From Rhodamnia argentea (Eukaryota; Streptophyta; Magnoliopsida; Myrtales; Myrtaceae), in NCBI RefSeq assembly GCF_020921035.1, contig NC_063157.1, positions 10,886,001-10,950,000 of the forward strand: a stretch of 64,000 bases of DNA, in the 5' to 3' direction. This document shows, in pieces, positions 34,725 to 49,190 of this stretch. A program made the position numbers and the translations under genes. Under the pieces are notes generated by a model. That model saw only the letters and a program-made list of their open reading frames with translations. It did not search any database and was not told where the DNA came from. Each line of letters opens with the position of its first letter. Positions within the stretch are counted from its first letter, which is position 1.

Positions 34725-36587
34725 TCCTATGGTTGCTTGTTCTTTCCTGTTCACTACAGGGAAGACTGAATTTCACACGGCCTTTCTGAAGTTCAGTGAG
34801 GAATACAAAACTTGCCACCGTCTCTTAATCAATAGTTGGAGAAACACTGTTATTCATTCAAAAAGATTAGTACTATTACTGAAAATCTGCCTGTTGGATA
34901 TATGGTCAGTTAGTATTTTGGTATAAGAAAACTCGTCTTTAGTATCTGTTTCTGCCGGTATGTCATCAATTATTGTTCGACTAACAAGTTGTATGCTTTC
35001 CATCCCGTTATATTCCGTCTTTCCACTCTGATGTTGTCAAGATTTGACTTCCTATTCGAATTCTTCTAGTGAAAACGAGGTTGAATCAGCTGCGCTTTTA
35101 TGAGAATGCATTCTTCTTTAATGAGCCGAACTCAAATTTATATCGAATGAGCACCGAGTTACAACTTGTAAGATGGGAAAAAAATCCAGAACACAAGAGG
35201 GAAAGTACTGGCCTCAATCCAACCTATTCTGTCTCTGGAGCTTTTCACATATTATAAGGCTGTCTGAAAAATGGACTCGTGCATATGCAATCCCACAATT
35301 AAGATCCTGAAACTGGTAACTAGTCCACAGATGGCAAATACACGAAAGTTTCCGGGCTCGTAGAAACCTTATATATGCATCCTCTGCCCAAGCACTATCA
35401 AGTACATGGACTAGACTTCAAGCTAACACTAACAGCAACAATTGCAGACTCGATTTCCATTGTGCATTCTGCAGTCGGTTACAACAGCCGGTGAAGTTGC
35501 ACCAATTACTACAAAAATCTACCTACTGCCTCCACTCTCCAATTGTCGACCACTGGCACCTTTGGCCGAGGAAAATCGAGGAATTTCGATGGAAAAAGAG
35601 GCCAATTTATGTCTCTAACTCCGGATCTTTTCAGCTCGTCACCAGTCGTTACAATTTTGACTTAGGAATTTTTGAAGGGACACTAGAATGTTTATCTGCA
35701 TTGGTGTACCTCTGAGTATAAATAATCCCTGCGCTAATCAATTCTGGTATCAGCAGATATTAGGCTGCTATGTGTTTTTTTCGATTATATGCTCATGGAT
35801 GTATTTACTCATTTTCTTTCTCCTTCAAATGATGGTCGCATAACAAGAACCCCGTGTGTAAGAAAATGTGGAGGCATGTTTTTCACATACTTGCACCCTG
35901 TCTACCAAAAGCTTTTGTTGCTTACATATTGTATGTGGTCTAACACCTGTTCCCTTGTGTCAAGAGTTGATCAGTAACCAGAAAGACTATTTTTCCCTTT
36001 CATTTATTGATGCGTAATAAACTATGCGACGTTATCCTGGGAAAGAAGCCATCCGATGATTGCCTTACGCCCTTTGACGATGCTTTTTCCCAAGTGCTCC
36101 TAGGAAGACACTGGCAAGCTTAAGCAAGAAAGTTGCTGCTTAGATCCCAGAAGAGTTCTTCTTGCACCAATTGTTTTAGACAGATTCAATAGCTATTTAA
36201 GGAGGTCACTGTCGGATTCTTGATAATCATCTTCAGTCCATCCTTTTGCTTTCCTGTTATACTCTTTATTACATGCTGGATGAAACATCATATGCCAATG
36301 GATGATTTTTATTAGTTGAGAGAGAGTAATTCAAGTTGCATGAGAAGGAACCGAAAACAAATTGCATATTCTTGACCATAGGGATCCCATCGACAAGTCT
36401 TCTTGGAATATTGTTGAAATTGATGTCACTCTTTGCTCATCATAACTTTTGTATGGCTCTGTCTTCTTACTGAAAATTCTTAATTTCAAAGCAAATATTG
36501 AGCTGCAAATTGTTTGTATTAGTTGGTGAGTGTCTGTATGTTTGAATGATATCTGTAACTTTGCTCTGTATCACCTGCAGCATCTAA
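34725..36587. other. Methyltransferase 3' flank and intergenic DNA
   Basis: No gene recognised. Stretches around 36240-36590 are intron-like (T-rich, ending in a TGCAG acceptor) and lead into the kinase fragment that follows. Confidence 0.4.
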
Positions 36588-36872
36588 GACATCCATCAAA
36601 ATTGATGGCGTGAAGTGCTTTGCCTACGGAGAAATGGCTTCAGCTACAAAAAATTTCAACAGCTCTGCTCAAGTAGGCCGGAGAGGGTACGGAATCGGAG
36701 AGTTCTGGCTGACGGCACAGTTGTGGCCATAAAACGGGCACAGGAGGGGTCGTTACGGGGTGAAAAGGAATTCTTGACGGAAATTGAACTTGTTTCAAAG
36801 TTACACCATCGAAATCTCGTGTCTTTGATTGGATATTGTGATGAGGAAGGTGAACGGGTACTTGCTAAAAAG
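36588..36872 (+). pseudogene. LRR-VIII-1 receptor kinase fragment (At1g06840-like)
   Basis: After a TTCACCTGCAG-like acceptor region, an exon reads [37 protein letters not shown], then after a frameshift [38 protein letters not shown] and [10 protein letters not shown]. This is the juxtamembrane and N-lobe segment of an LRR-VIII-1 kinase, covering the P-loop, the VAIKR lysine and the LHHRNLV block. The P-loop reads GRRGYG instead of GxGGYG, and the frame breaks right after it. The next kinase exon (MLVYEFMPNG) is not found downstream. It is a dead fragment. Confidence 0.75.
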
Positions 36873-37756
36873 AGGAGGAGGTTCTTTATATTAGGAGAGC
36901 CTTTTCATTCTTCTTATTTGGAATGTACAGTTGTTTTCTGCATGACTTGACTTCATTTGAGGTGAATCTTTTTTTTCAGATCGAATAAGATTCCATTCTC
37001 TCAATGGAAGTCTAACGCGAGCACGAGGAGAAATTTAAACTCATCAATGCATGACCTTGCATCTCTAAGAATGTCTTTGGTAAAGTTTAGAGCAGATGTT
37101 GCTTGAAAAGATTCCCACCAGAACAAAGAAGATATTTGAGGAACATGATGAAGCGTCTTTTAGTATGATAGAAAGAACTTGTTTGAAACACGAGTAGGGT
37201 ACCAGTACATACATTCTACGTGTGCTACATTGCAGGGTAATCTTAGTTGGCACGGAGTTACGAAATCAAATGTCAATTTTGCGTCGTTACAGCTACTAAG
37301 ATTGTAAGCTAATATGTGTCATTTACAAATACTAAGTCCGTGAACTAATATCCGTACGAGCACGCTGATTGTCACATTTAGCATATAGCATGCCCACTGT
37401 GGTACCAACGAACTAACTTTGATTCTAACTCAGTCATAAAATACGATCTCGATAACTTATGTCAAGGTCGAGGTTTCCACGATATCTAGACTCGTCGGTT
37501 TTCTTCGTCTTCCACTTCTTTCTATTGCATGCATAGGAGTTGTGGTGATTTAGTCACCAATCGCAGCACCTCCAAGACAGAATGCAAGTCGTGCAACCAA
37601 ACATAGCGAAAAGATAGCCGATCACAAATGAAAGGGATACTACTTCTGAGCTTGCGAACCATGGCATTTGGAGCAGGTCTCGCTTTCCTACCAATCGCCT
37701 GAAGAGTTTCTCCCTATCCCCATGATGATAGTTCTTGCAAAACCCTACCTTGCGTT
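36873..37756. other. Intergenic DNA before the copia element
   Basis: No gene recognised on either strand. This is ordinary AT-rich sequence up to the start of the 5' LTR. Confidence 0.4.
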
Positions 37757-38911
37757 TGTTGAAAAAACCTTCATTCTGAATATTTTGATTCTGACAAAAT
37801 TATCCTTATTTAGAAATAATCTATTTAATGCTAATGAATTATTTATTGCAGGATGAACATGTGAACGAAAGCTTATATTGCTCCGAATCTGATGTTCATA
37901 CTCAAGTGATAGTCATCATATATTTGCCTATGAGTTAGTTAAAGTCTTTTTATTCAAATGGAGGAATAGGTTGCTTCTGAAGACTTAATCTTGAGAAGAC
38001 TTATGTGACACATCAGCAAGGACTTTACTGGAGCTCAGAGTCACTGTTTTCGACTGTTCGGATTCAGAGTGTATTTACTTTTGAAAACTACTTCTGAATA
38101 ATGTTCAAATTCTGCAATATCTTTCCAATAGATTTTGTAAACCCACGTTTGACGTGTTTCCATTATTGGTGGTATTATTTATGGAAGTTTGTAATTTTAA
38201 TTGACAATATTATTTTCCAATTAGATCAAGAGAATATCTACAATTGGATATTTCCTTCCAGGAGTAAGGTTTGCTGAATATTTGAATCAACTTTACTTAT
38301 GAAAACTGAATATTTAGTTGTATGAACGATCGAATCTGAAGAGTTCGGACTCAACTCCAACGGCTACTACATCTTCCAAAATACGGTCTCGCTCAATCAC
38401 GATTGAAAACGTTCAATCAATGAATGAAGAGCGATCCTTTGAAGACCTGTCCAACGGCTAGTTTGGAGGTAAAGGAGTATAAAAGGAAGATCCATGGTGA
38501 CTAGCCGAGAGAGATTAGAACTTACAATTCCAAAGTGCTTGAATTGTTCGGATTTACATATTTGTTCTTGAGACCTATAAGCTGTATCTTTGAGAGGTTC
38601 TTGTAAGAGTGATTGAGAGTGATATCTCTTGTAACTCCATTGATTCATCTAGTGGAATCCAGCCAATCACCTGTCGGCGTGGGAGATTGGACATAGGCTT
38701 GCTAAGTCGAACCACTATAAGTTTTGTGCGCACTTTTCTATACTTTAAATCTCCTTTACTGCTTTTAAGATCTCCGCATGTGATATTCTGAACTCATTTT
38801 CCAAACTATATCTGTTTATGTCTTGAACTTGTTTATATTTCACAATAAAGTTTCAAAATGGCTCAAAATCACCTATTCACCCCCCTCTAGGTGATATTGT
38901 TAGAAACAACA
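37757..38911 (+). repeat. Probable 5' LTR of the copia element
   Basis: The end is fixed by the primer-binding site directly behind it and the TG...CA rule. The R-U5 part contains CACCCCCCTCTAGGTGATA (38878-38896), common in this copia lineage. The start at 37757 (TGTTGAAAAAACC, then GATTCTGACAAAATTATCC) is inferred from similarity to typical starts, not from a second LTR. Confidence 0.5.
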
Positions 38912-39198
38912 ATTGGTATCAGAGTAGGTTGCTCATTGTTTTGAAGTGTTTTACTTCAGAGTTAACGATCTACTATGTCTAGCAACAATTTCTTAGGAAC
39001 AGGAGATTCACACTACGGTAACAAATCACCATACTTTGACGGAAAAGATTCAATATGTGGTGTAATAAAATGAAGTGGTTCTTCAAGACATCATACGATC
39101 TAATGTGAAATGTCGTTGTCAACGGAGTAGTTCCCGATGTTACAACAACTCTCTCTACTAGAAATAAGAATAATAACAATACCGATGCTGTAGCAATA

Positions 39199-39786
39199 TT
39201 GTCAGACACCGAAAGAGCTAAAAGACAAGGACTCAATTTCAAGGCTATTCAAGTTGCGGAAGAAGAATCAGCAAAAACTATATGGAATAGACTTCATGTC
39301 ACGTTTCAAGGAACCGGCAGAGTGAAGGAAACCATTCTTAGCATTTTGTTGAGTGATTATGAAGCATTCAAGATGAAGCCCAATGAGTCGATTGTTGACA
39401 TGATTGATAGATTTCAAATACTAGCACGTGGTATTGCAAGGCAAGGTGCTCTCGTTCTTGAACCAATGCAAGTTAGAAAGATCCTTCGAGGACTTACAAA
39501 TGACTGGAACTACGTCAAGCCTTCAATACAGGAGTGTCAAATAATCGGACCTCTGTTTGTTGATAAGCTTGTTGGAACTCTACAGTCATATGAGACAGAC
39601 CGAGCAAACAAGACAAGAGACTCAAAAGGTAATAAATCAATTGCATTTAAATATAAAATTAACCATGAATTATCTAATTCAGATAATGAAGATGAAGATG
39701 ATGAGGAGCTCACACTCATAGTAAAGAAATTCAAAAAAATGGCTCGAAGAGGTAGAAACTTTAGAGGGAAGAAATCATTCAAATAG
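39199..39786 (+). pseudogene. Copia gag (UBN2-type) fragment
   Basis: 195 residues of uninterrupted gag. Features include SAKTIWNRLHVTFQGTGRVK, ILSILLSDYEAFKMKPNES, MIDRFQILARGI and KILRGLTNDWNYVKPSIQ, which are hallmarks of the gag-polypeptide UBN2 domain of Ty1/copia. An acidic run (SDNEDEDDEELT) and a basic tail precede the zinc knuckle downstream. The original N-terminus lies upstream (around 38980) behind a frame break. This is a retroelement protein. Confidence 0.85.
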
Positions 39787-42700
39787 AATGATCAAAGACA
39801 GTCAAGCAATAACAAACAAGAGAACAAAGATGTAATATGCTTTCAATGTAAGAATGTAGGACACATCAAACCCAATTGTTCACTTTTGAAGAAAGACTAG
39901 ATCAAGTACGAGAAATACAAGAAGGCGTTGAAGGTAGAAACTCCGAATGATTCTGAAGATAGTAAGGATAACTATGCAAATATATGTCTCATGGTTAAGT
40001 CAGATTTAGAATTAGACTCAAGTTCATATTCAGATATTGAGGTATGTTCCTTTGAAATACCCAATGAAGTTACAGAGTACATTGATGAATTATGCAAAGA
40101 TTACAAAAAAAAAAAAGGCCCTTAAAATGGTTTCAATTTTGAAAAAGGAAAATTCCTTTTTGAAACAACAAGATGCTTCTCAAAAAGACGAGATTGAATT
40201 TGCAGAGAGAATTTCATCGGATCAAGGAAAGTCATGATTTGATTTCAAAAGAGAATGATTCTTTGAAGATCAAAATTGAAAGTATTTCAAAAAGATTTTC
40301 ACGGAGTTCAAAAACTTTGAAAAACATTATTTTCAAACAAGTTCCTTTCAACGAAAAATATGGTTTAGGTTTCAAAAAGGGAAGCAATTTCAAAAATAGA
40401 TTTCCTGAAACAAATGACAGAATTCTATGAAGACCTTCCAGATTTGTGTATCAAGAACACTTTCATAAACAGTTTACAAAATCATATGTGCGAAAAGTTT
40501 GCATAAACTGTGGTAGCTTTGATCATATTAGAGATAATTGTATGAAAGTCCGGAGATATGTTAACAGAAAGTTATCAATTGCGACTAACTCGGATGGACC
40601 CAAGAAAATCTAGGTACCAAAGAAATAGTGGGTTACTTTCTATTTGCAGGTACCGAAGAAGAAAAAGGACAAATGGTTTGTGGATAGTGGATGCCCAAAT
40701 CATATGACTGGTGATCCGAAAAGGTTTATTCAACTATCAGAATACAATGGTAGAAGTGTGTCCTTTGGAGAAAATAACAAAGGAAAAGTCATTGGCTAAG
40801 GAACTGTGAGGATTGAAAACTTAACGATAAATGGCATTTGTTTAGTCAAATGACTAAATTACAATCTTATCTCTTTAAGTCAACTCTGCGACTATGGTTA
40901 TCATATTTATTTTCAAGATACAAATGCTCGGGTGTTAGTAAAGACAAGAAGCAGAGTTTTCTTGGTCGACGTCATGGAAATATCTATCTTCTTGATATTG
41001 ATTTTGAAGAAATGAAGTACCTTATATCCATTGAAGATGAATCTAAATTATGACATAGAAAGCTAGGCCATATCAATATCAAGCACATATCAAAGCTATC
41101 CGTAAAAAACTTGGTTTGACGGTTACCACAAACGAAGTTTGAAAAATTAGAACTTTGTTCCGCTTGCACTCTCGGTAAACGTGCATTACGGATGCTCCAT
41201 ATGGATCTCTTCGGACCCAACAAAACCTTAAGTCTTAGAGGTAAGAAATAATGTCTCATGATTGTTGATGATTTCTCAATATTTACATGGGTTTTATTTC
41301 TTCCACACAAAAACGATGCTTTCTCATCTTTTTCAAAATTTACTAAGAAAGTTCAGAATAAGAAAGGATATGTTATTTCCTGCATAAAAACTAATCATGG
41401 GGGAGAATTTAAAAATAAAAAAATTTTCAAATTTTTGTGATGAGTCTGAAATTCAACATAATTTTTCTACTCCTTACACACCTCAACAAAATGGGGTGGT
41501 AGAAAGGAAAAATCGTTATTTATAAGAAATAGCTAGGACTCTTCTGATAGAAAGCAAAATTGCTTCACATTTCTAGGTAGAAGCAGTCTCTACAACTTAC
41601 TACATTCTGAATCATATTTCCTTAAGACCAATTCCGGAGAAAACCCCATATGAGCTTTTCAAAGAAAGAAAACCCGATGTTGCATACTTTTGCGTGTTTG
41701 GGTGCAAATGTTTGATTTTAAAGAATGCTAACGATCGTATTGGCAAGTTTGATGAGAAATTAGATGAAGGAATATTTTTAGGATATTCAACATTGAGCAA
41801 AGCCTACTGAGTCTAAAACAAAAACTCTTGTGTGGTTGAAGAATCAATGAATGTCAAATTTGATGAGAATATTCAAAATAAGAACGATCAATTTGTACAT
41901 ACTCAAGTTTTCGCACTACCTCAGAGTTCAGAACCATTGAGAGAATCTACAAGCAATGAAACTCCTAAAGAGAATGATGTTTCTAAAGTAGTTCAGAATC
42001 AAGAGACAGATTATCAGATGACAGAAATAGCAAAAGAGATGCAGCATGAATCTGATGATCCGAGTGCTAGTCAAGAAGAAAGATTTAACAAAAACTGGAA
42101 TCACCAATCCTGTCATCCAAAAGAGCTGATAATGGGAAGCTTGAATGACGAAATCAAAACCAGATCAAAGTTCAAGAAAGCAATGAGTAACATAGCACTT
42201 ACCTATGAAGTTGAACCAAAAGGGATTGAAGAAGCACTTGCTAATGAAAACTGGATCAATGCAATGTAAGAGGAACTTCATCAATTCCAAATCAATGATG
42301 TCCGGGAATTGGTATCAAGACCAAATAATCGTCCAATAATAGGAACAAAATGGGTATTCGAAAACAAGCTGGATGGCAAAGGGAAAGTCATCGGGAACAA
42401 AACAAGACTAGCGGGTAAAGGCTATTCCCAAAAAGAAGGAATAGACTATGACGAAATCTACACACCAGTTGCCGGGTTAGAAGCCATAAGGCTATTTCTT
42501 GCTTACTCTTGTTACAATGATTTTAAACTTTTTCAAATGGACGTGAAGAGTGTGTTTCTAAATGGATAAATTAAAGAAGAAGTTTATGTTGAACAACCCC
42601 TTTGCTTCGAAGAACCTAGAGGAAAAGATCTCATCTATACGTTGAAGAAAGCCTTATACTGATTAAAGCAAGGACCACGTGCTTGGTATGAGAGGTTAAG

Positions 42701-42854
42701 TAGCTTTCTATCTGAATAAAAGTTTATTAAAGATAATGTTAACATTGCTCTATTCATTCAGAAGTAGGGTAAGGATATCCTCGTTGTTCAGATTTACGTA
42801 GATGACATTATTTTTGATGATATTGGTATTCCTATAAGCAAATATCTAGAGAAA

Positions 42855-44780
42855 ATGAGACTGAAGGATTTTGCAACTATCAAAAGAACCATCTTTCCCG
42901 ACATGGTGGCTTACTTTTATTCAACCTTAGCTTTCAATGATTTCAACTCTCTATTTTACAACATTGGAGATGACAGATATCACTTGCATATTGCTGAACC
43001 GACAAAATTGACGGATGTTGAAATAAGGGATTTTGTGCCCATCGATATACAACCCGAGGCTGCTTACGGTTTCTTAACTAGGAGGGAAAATTACTCTAGA
43101 GACTCTAAAGCTCATATTGTTTATAATGACTTCCTTTTGAAACACATTGTAATGCATAAGGTTGTAATCGAATGTCTGAGACCAAAGGCTTCATCAAAGA
43201 CAGATATATCCAAGTATGAAGCCAAGTTGATATGAGGTCTACTAATTGGGTATGAATTTTCTCTAGCTCATACTGCTCTCTTGCATATGTATAGAACTAT
43301 GCAGAAGTCGAAAGGTCAATTGCCATATGCAGGGTTAGTCTCTTGAATCCTGAGTTATCACAAAGTTGTTATACCAAATGAGTTGGTTCAAAATCAGAGT
43401 CAAAACATGATTACTGGAGAGACCATGATCCAAAAGATGGGATTCAAACTGATTGATAGAGGATGGTTAAACAAAAACAAAGAAGTTGTTCCGGTTGAAC
43501 TAGAAGAAAAGAGTGTAGAGGCAGAAAGATCCGCCAAGAGAAGGAAGACTATTGCAAGGAGAGGTAAAGAAGTTGTTGAGTCCTCTGAGGAAGAGGGTCT
43601 AGAAGAAGGGAAAGTTGAGTCATAAGACTCTAAATCTGAAAGAACTCCCTTAGTTTCATCTATAGATATTCCCACTGTTCGTGCAGATGATGACAGTGAT
43701 AAGGGAGAAGCAGATGTTACTAGAGATACTGAAGGAATACATGAGTAGGAAGATCCTAATGACAAAGAAGAGGACCTTCATAAGACTCGTGATGATGAGG
43801 AAAGCAAAGGATGTTACAGGTGAAGAGAAATCTGCAGAGAAAAGAGAAGATGAGTTCTATCATGAATAGCACGATGAATTATGGGTTGCTTAGAGGAATG
43901 AACTTGAGCATGCAACAACTGTCGATGAGCCAATCCCAAGTTCACAAGTTTCTAAAGATAACATGCAGGTTGATAAGGCAGAAGAGTTTCTAATTATTGA
44001 TATGGAAGTTGCTGTTGTGATTCCTGTTCAATCATTACAAATTCAAAGAGAAAAGAAAGATGAATCTGTAGCCTCGACTGATGTTTAAAGGCTAGGTGAA
44101 TCTTACTGCTGATCAAAGGAAGCAACCCAGTGAAGATGAAGTAAATGATTAGGGGTAGCAACCTTTGCTGAAGGAATTTGTTGCTAATGTTGGAGAAGGA
44201 ACTCCAAAGGAGAAAGAAACTGTTACAGCTGAACCGAGAAAAGAATCTACAATGCAGCCCCTGCTTAGATTCAAGGGGAGGTCAATCTACAACAAGTTTT
44301 GGATTCTTCTGACAAAGGCAAGGCACCGACAGTTGACAAAGGTACAAGCACAACTCCCGCAAAGAAATTAACATCAGCAGAAACACTGAATGCTTTCATC
44401 AAGGAACTACTAGACACGAATCTTCACAGAGCATTATTCAGAAGGATTTGGAGAAACTCCAGACTAAAGTGCTGCATAGGATGGATGCGATTGAGAATAT
44501 GGTTGAAAAGAAGATGAATCTTTTTTAGAAGATGCTCGATCAGTACTGTCGCCTCTTCTGTTCAGAAATATCAAATTTAGGAACTTGCACTTTAGTTCGT
44601 GGTGAGAGAATCCCTCGAGAGTTTCCCTAGCTGGAGGTTTTTAGAGACATTACCACTGCTTTTGCTGGCACTTCAAGAGGAAATCAGACCCAGCCTGCAT
44701 ATGGTCAACAGGAGGGTGATCAAGAGCCAAAGGATGTCCCGTCTTCGTCTACAAAACCACCTCCACCACCGTCTATTTGA
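42855..44780 (+). pseudogene. Extra ORF region in the copia element (possible plant transposon protein domain)
   Basis: Following the truncated reverse transcriptase, a broken open region reads FPDMVAYFYSTLAFNDF, TDVEIRDFVPIDIQPEA, NDFLLKHIVMHKVVIEC and GWLNKNKEVVPVELEEK, then long Glu/Lys-rich stretches (KEVVESSEEEGLEEGKVE). The start resembles the N-terminal part of the putative plant transposon protein domain (an ORF found in many plant retroelements). The tail looks like a disordered or coiled region. Several in-frame stops (e.g. after YEAKLI at 43233) make it non-functional. Its origin may be an env-like third ORF of a SIRE-type element or a second, nested element. Identification is tentative. 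Confidence 0.4.
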
Positions 44781-44933
44781 ATGTTTTAAACTAGCCTGTG
44801 TTTGATTTGTTTTTTGATCAACTCTATTATGGACTGTTTTGAAATCTTGCTATCACGTCCTTATTATGGCCTAGTAGTTCTGCTATTGAAGTTTGGTTTG
44901 TGTGCTGTATTATCTATCTTTTTCTTGCATAGC

Positions 44934-46214
<1,281 letters not shown>

Positions 46215-47259
46215 ATTGGGCTTCCAAGAAGTACTCTGTTACGAGTCCAATTTCGTTTACGTTCAACTAAGAAGCAGTTGCAAGCAGAAATAAAATGGAA
46301 TGTGACGGTAATGGATCTTATCACTCTGTCTTCTCCCTCGTACTTTGAGGAAGTTGATCATATTTTCCATGTATCTCGGACTGAATTGCTGAATAAACCA
46401 TTGTTTATAAGGAAGCAGGGCTGACATGATGATGGCTTTATGAATTGATCGTTCCATTTTAACAAGTGATCAAATTCGTACAAATCACAATCCATACCAT
46501 CCATTCTTCAAAAATCATTGATGTGCCAAAACTGTGAAGTACAAATGAATTGAAGTGTGTCTGGATAATTACCATACAATGACAGATCAAGCAGTCCAAC
46601 ATCAATGCCACGCATGAAGAACGATAAACTTGGTATTGAGTGCTAGACTAAATAGCCTCAGAAACTATAAGAGGTACGAGATTGACTACACGTTGAATTG
46701 AGAGAACAGATTGATTTAGGCGAAATCGCCAGCCCATATACATCCCTGCTTCATCGTTAGAGTGCCATTTAACTAAAGAGAGCAACAAATCTCCAGGCGC
46801 CGTGCCGTTAGACCTTTTCTTTCCCTCAAGGATCCATTGCCTTTGCTTGCATTCCCATTATCTATGCCAAGCCTAGTTTCTTTTTGGAATGGGTTTCCTG
46901 GTTTTCTTGGTACATTGAACTAATTAAAGCTTGCTTTCCTTTTTGTAATCGGGAGGGAGGGGGGTTTGAACCCCTGCCTTGGCAGAGTAGACTTGACTGA
47001 AGTTAGAGGAAATTCTGTGACTTGCTACCAAAATGCTTTCAGTTTGTAAGCAGGGCACTGATAGTATACGTAGCTGCACACGCATCATCTCCTCAGACTT
47101 GGTTGCTCCTACAGGGGAAGAAATAACTAGTGTACTCGCTAGTACTCATTTTCTAAATTCTAACCAGGTCATTGCGGCGGCGACACATGTTACCTTCATT
47201 GCATCTGTCTTCAAAGACTAATGCAACAAGATCTACTGTCAAGAAGTTAAATAACGTCC
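46215..47259. other. Intergenic DNA with a possible SINE-like piece
   Basis: No gene. On the minus strand at about 46960-47000 GGGGTTCAAACCCCC matches a pol III B box and is followed by TCCCGATTACAAAAAGG, as in tRNA-derived SINEs. The A box is not convincing, so I do not call it firmly. Confidence 0.3.
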
Positions 47260-49190
47260 TTTAACAAACTGCAGTGCGGCCACATGCAGATTGTTTACCA
47301 TCTCAAATAAAATAGCAAGCGCCTTGTCCTTTCCATCCAGGAAAGCAACTCCAGCACTCCTGAATTCAGAAAATGGATATAGAAATTGAAGTATGAGGAT
47401 ATATTTTTACTTAAGTTTACCCTCAAAAAAATTTCCAGCAGAATAATACATACCAAGGACTACTCTAATTTGAAGGTAATTCAGGCTTCTCCTGAGTATG
47501 GAGAAGAATCCTGCAGCTGCAGAACCTGAAAAGCTAGAAATATTCTATCAGATATTGTCTTCTTCACAAATGGAGGATGACAATGCAACAAGAATATGCA
47601 CCCAAGCGATTTCATGCTCTAACTAGTTGTTCAATTAGGAACCATCCACCTCGACCCTCCTGCCCCCTGATACAAATTACAAGCCGCTTGACAATACTAT
47701 GATCTTAGTCCTTCCTCATTGTCTCGACCTGCTCTTAATTAGGTGTCAACACTCACTACTTCCTCCTTCCCTCCCTCTCTATCCCACAACCCCTTGCGGT
47801 TCTGGCCTGTATCCGTGAATGCACACACTTGGTTATGCACCCAAGGGGTAGTGCTCCTTAATTTATGCTTACTACTTGCAGGTGCTCATGATCCATATCC
47901 AGGAACTCCACTAATTAGACCTCACCTCGTTGGATAGTTTTACACCATTGCTGTCAATTTATCTAGTTTGAAAAAAAGAAGGGCCACGATTTGATCATTA
48001 TCCTGGAAACTGTCTCTTATAGGGTGAAACCATTCTAGGCCATATAGACTAACTTACAAATGAATGGCAATAATACACTCTAAATCACACTCAAATCCAA
48101 TCCAAGAGTTAATCACATCAATGAGGAGCAAGTAGTTTTACCAGATTGAGTAGTTGGCTCTTGGAAAAGACCGTATACTGCATATCTTGCATAAGTTAAC
48201 AGCCTTAGTCGTACTCTACACGGACTACTATAAAGAAGTTGGGAGGCAGAGCTTCCTTAAATGATGACACATCCTCCATTCGTAAGGATTTGAGATCTTT
48301 CTTTAACTTCCTTTTCTCCTCAACTGACACAGCCTCCCCAAGAGCTTCTTTACTGCCCATAGACCTTCAAAAATTAACTCAAATGGAAAAAACCAGAATT
48401 CTACACGATAATTTTGGGATTGGTGACCTTTCCAGATTTTATATTCTTGAGGTGGACCGCATATCGACGCGCATATAACCAAACATTAAAAGATTAGCAT
48501 ATGAAATCTAAAATACTCTAGCCCTCAGGGTATTCAAGCACTACGAGGACATCCCTAGGATTTTTCTCGTTTTTACAGTGCGCAAAGCCTTCTGCAGTTC
48601 CTTTACCAAAAAAAAAAAAAAAAGACTTCTGCAGTTCACGAGCACTGACAGCTTGCCCCCACAATTTGGGATTGTTAGATAGGAGAACCGTCACATGTTT
48701 ACTACACAAGCAGTGTTAAAAACTCAAGTTCACTATTGGTAGACCATTCAAAGGTTTTTGCTCCTCTGTACTGTTATTATGCAACATATCAGCCAGTCCT
48801 ACAAAATATCGGTAAAAAAGTTCCTCTGGGTATTTGCTATTAATTACCTACTAAGCCCTAGGCAAGTGTTGCTCAAAATAGCATAAGCTGACAATGGTCC
48901 ATTCTAAATTGCTCATCCAGTTGTTTGTAAATCCCATGATCAAGAATAACTGTGTAGGAGAAAATACTTGAATGGCTTCATTATTGAAAGACTCACTGGC
49001 AAAAACTTCAATGGAATTGTACTAGGAGATAAATATATACTAGGCCTCACCTAAACAAAATCCAGATTTGCCCTCTGGAGAAGCCAATATATTTACTAGG
49101 GTGAGGATCTCCATGCCCGAACCCATGAACGAATATCATTTCAGCAAAGACTTCCCCCAGTGCTCCCGCAACCTTAAAGGTGTAACCAAG
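47260..49190 (-). pseudogene. ABC1K9: ABC1-family kinase relic (ABC1K9/At2g40090-like)
   Basis: Minus-strand exon pieces in the right order. 49190-49070 reads KVAGALGEVFAEMIFVHGFG, HGDPHPS, then after a one-base shift SPEGKSGFCL before a GTGAGG donor. 48375-48130 reads GSKEALGEAVSVEEKRKL, LKSLRMEDVSSFKEALPP and NFFIVVRVE, then after a deletion and frameshift RLRLLTYARYAVYGLF. About 47570-47460 reads GSAAAGFFSILRRSLNY, LQIRV. The HGDPHPGN motif of ABC1/UbiB atypical kinases is degraded to HGDPHPSK, and the N-terminal half (KxGQ motif, VAIKV-like Lys) is not found upstream. The order of pieces with introns in between shows it came from a DNA copy and not from mRNA. The protein would have been organellar. 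Confidence 0.7.

Larger units (their letters stand above)
37757..44933 (+). mobile_element. Damaged Ty1/copia retrotransposon lacking its 3' LTR
   Basis: A single LTR is likely at 37757-38911 (TGTTGAAAAA start, AACAACA end), followed by the tRNA-Met primer-binding site TGGTATCAGAG at 38914. Then follow in order: gag (39199-39786); two CCHC knuckles (CFQCKNVGHIKPNC about 39840; CINCGSFDHIRDNC about 40502); a protease DSG motif in FVDSGCPNHMTG (about 40678); integrase remains (DLFGPNKT, GVVERKNR about 41490); and a Ty1/copia reverse transcriptase (KWVFENKLDGKGKV, YVDDIIF about 42796). The frame is interrupted by many stops and shifts. The reverse transcriptase breaks after YVDDI and continues into an unrelated ORF region (42855-44780). 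No second LTR is seen; a subtilase relic begins at about 44934. It resembles SIRE/Maximus-type elements in its LTR end (CACCCCCCTCTAGGTG). Confidence 0.8.

Noticed and set aside
46960-47060. Possible tRNA or SINE on the minus strand (GGGGTTCAAACCCCC)
   Set aside because: Only a B-box match; no cloverleaf and no convincing A box could be drawn.
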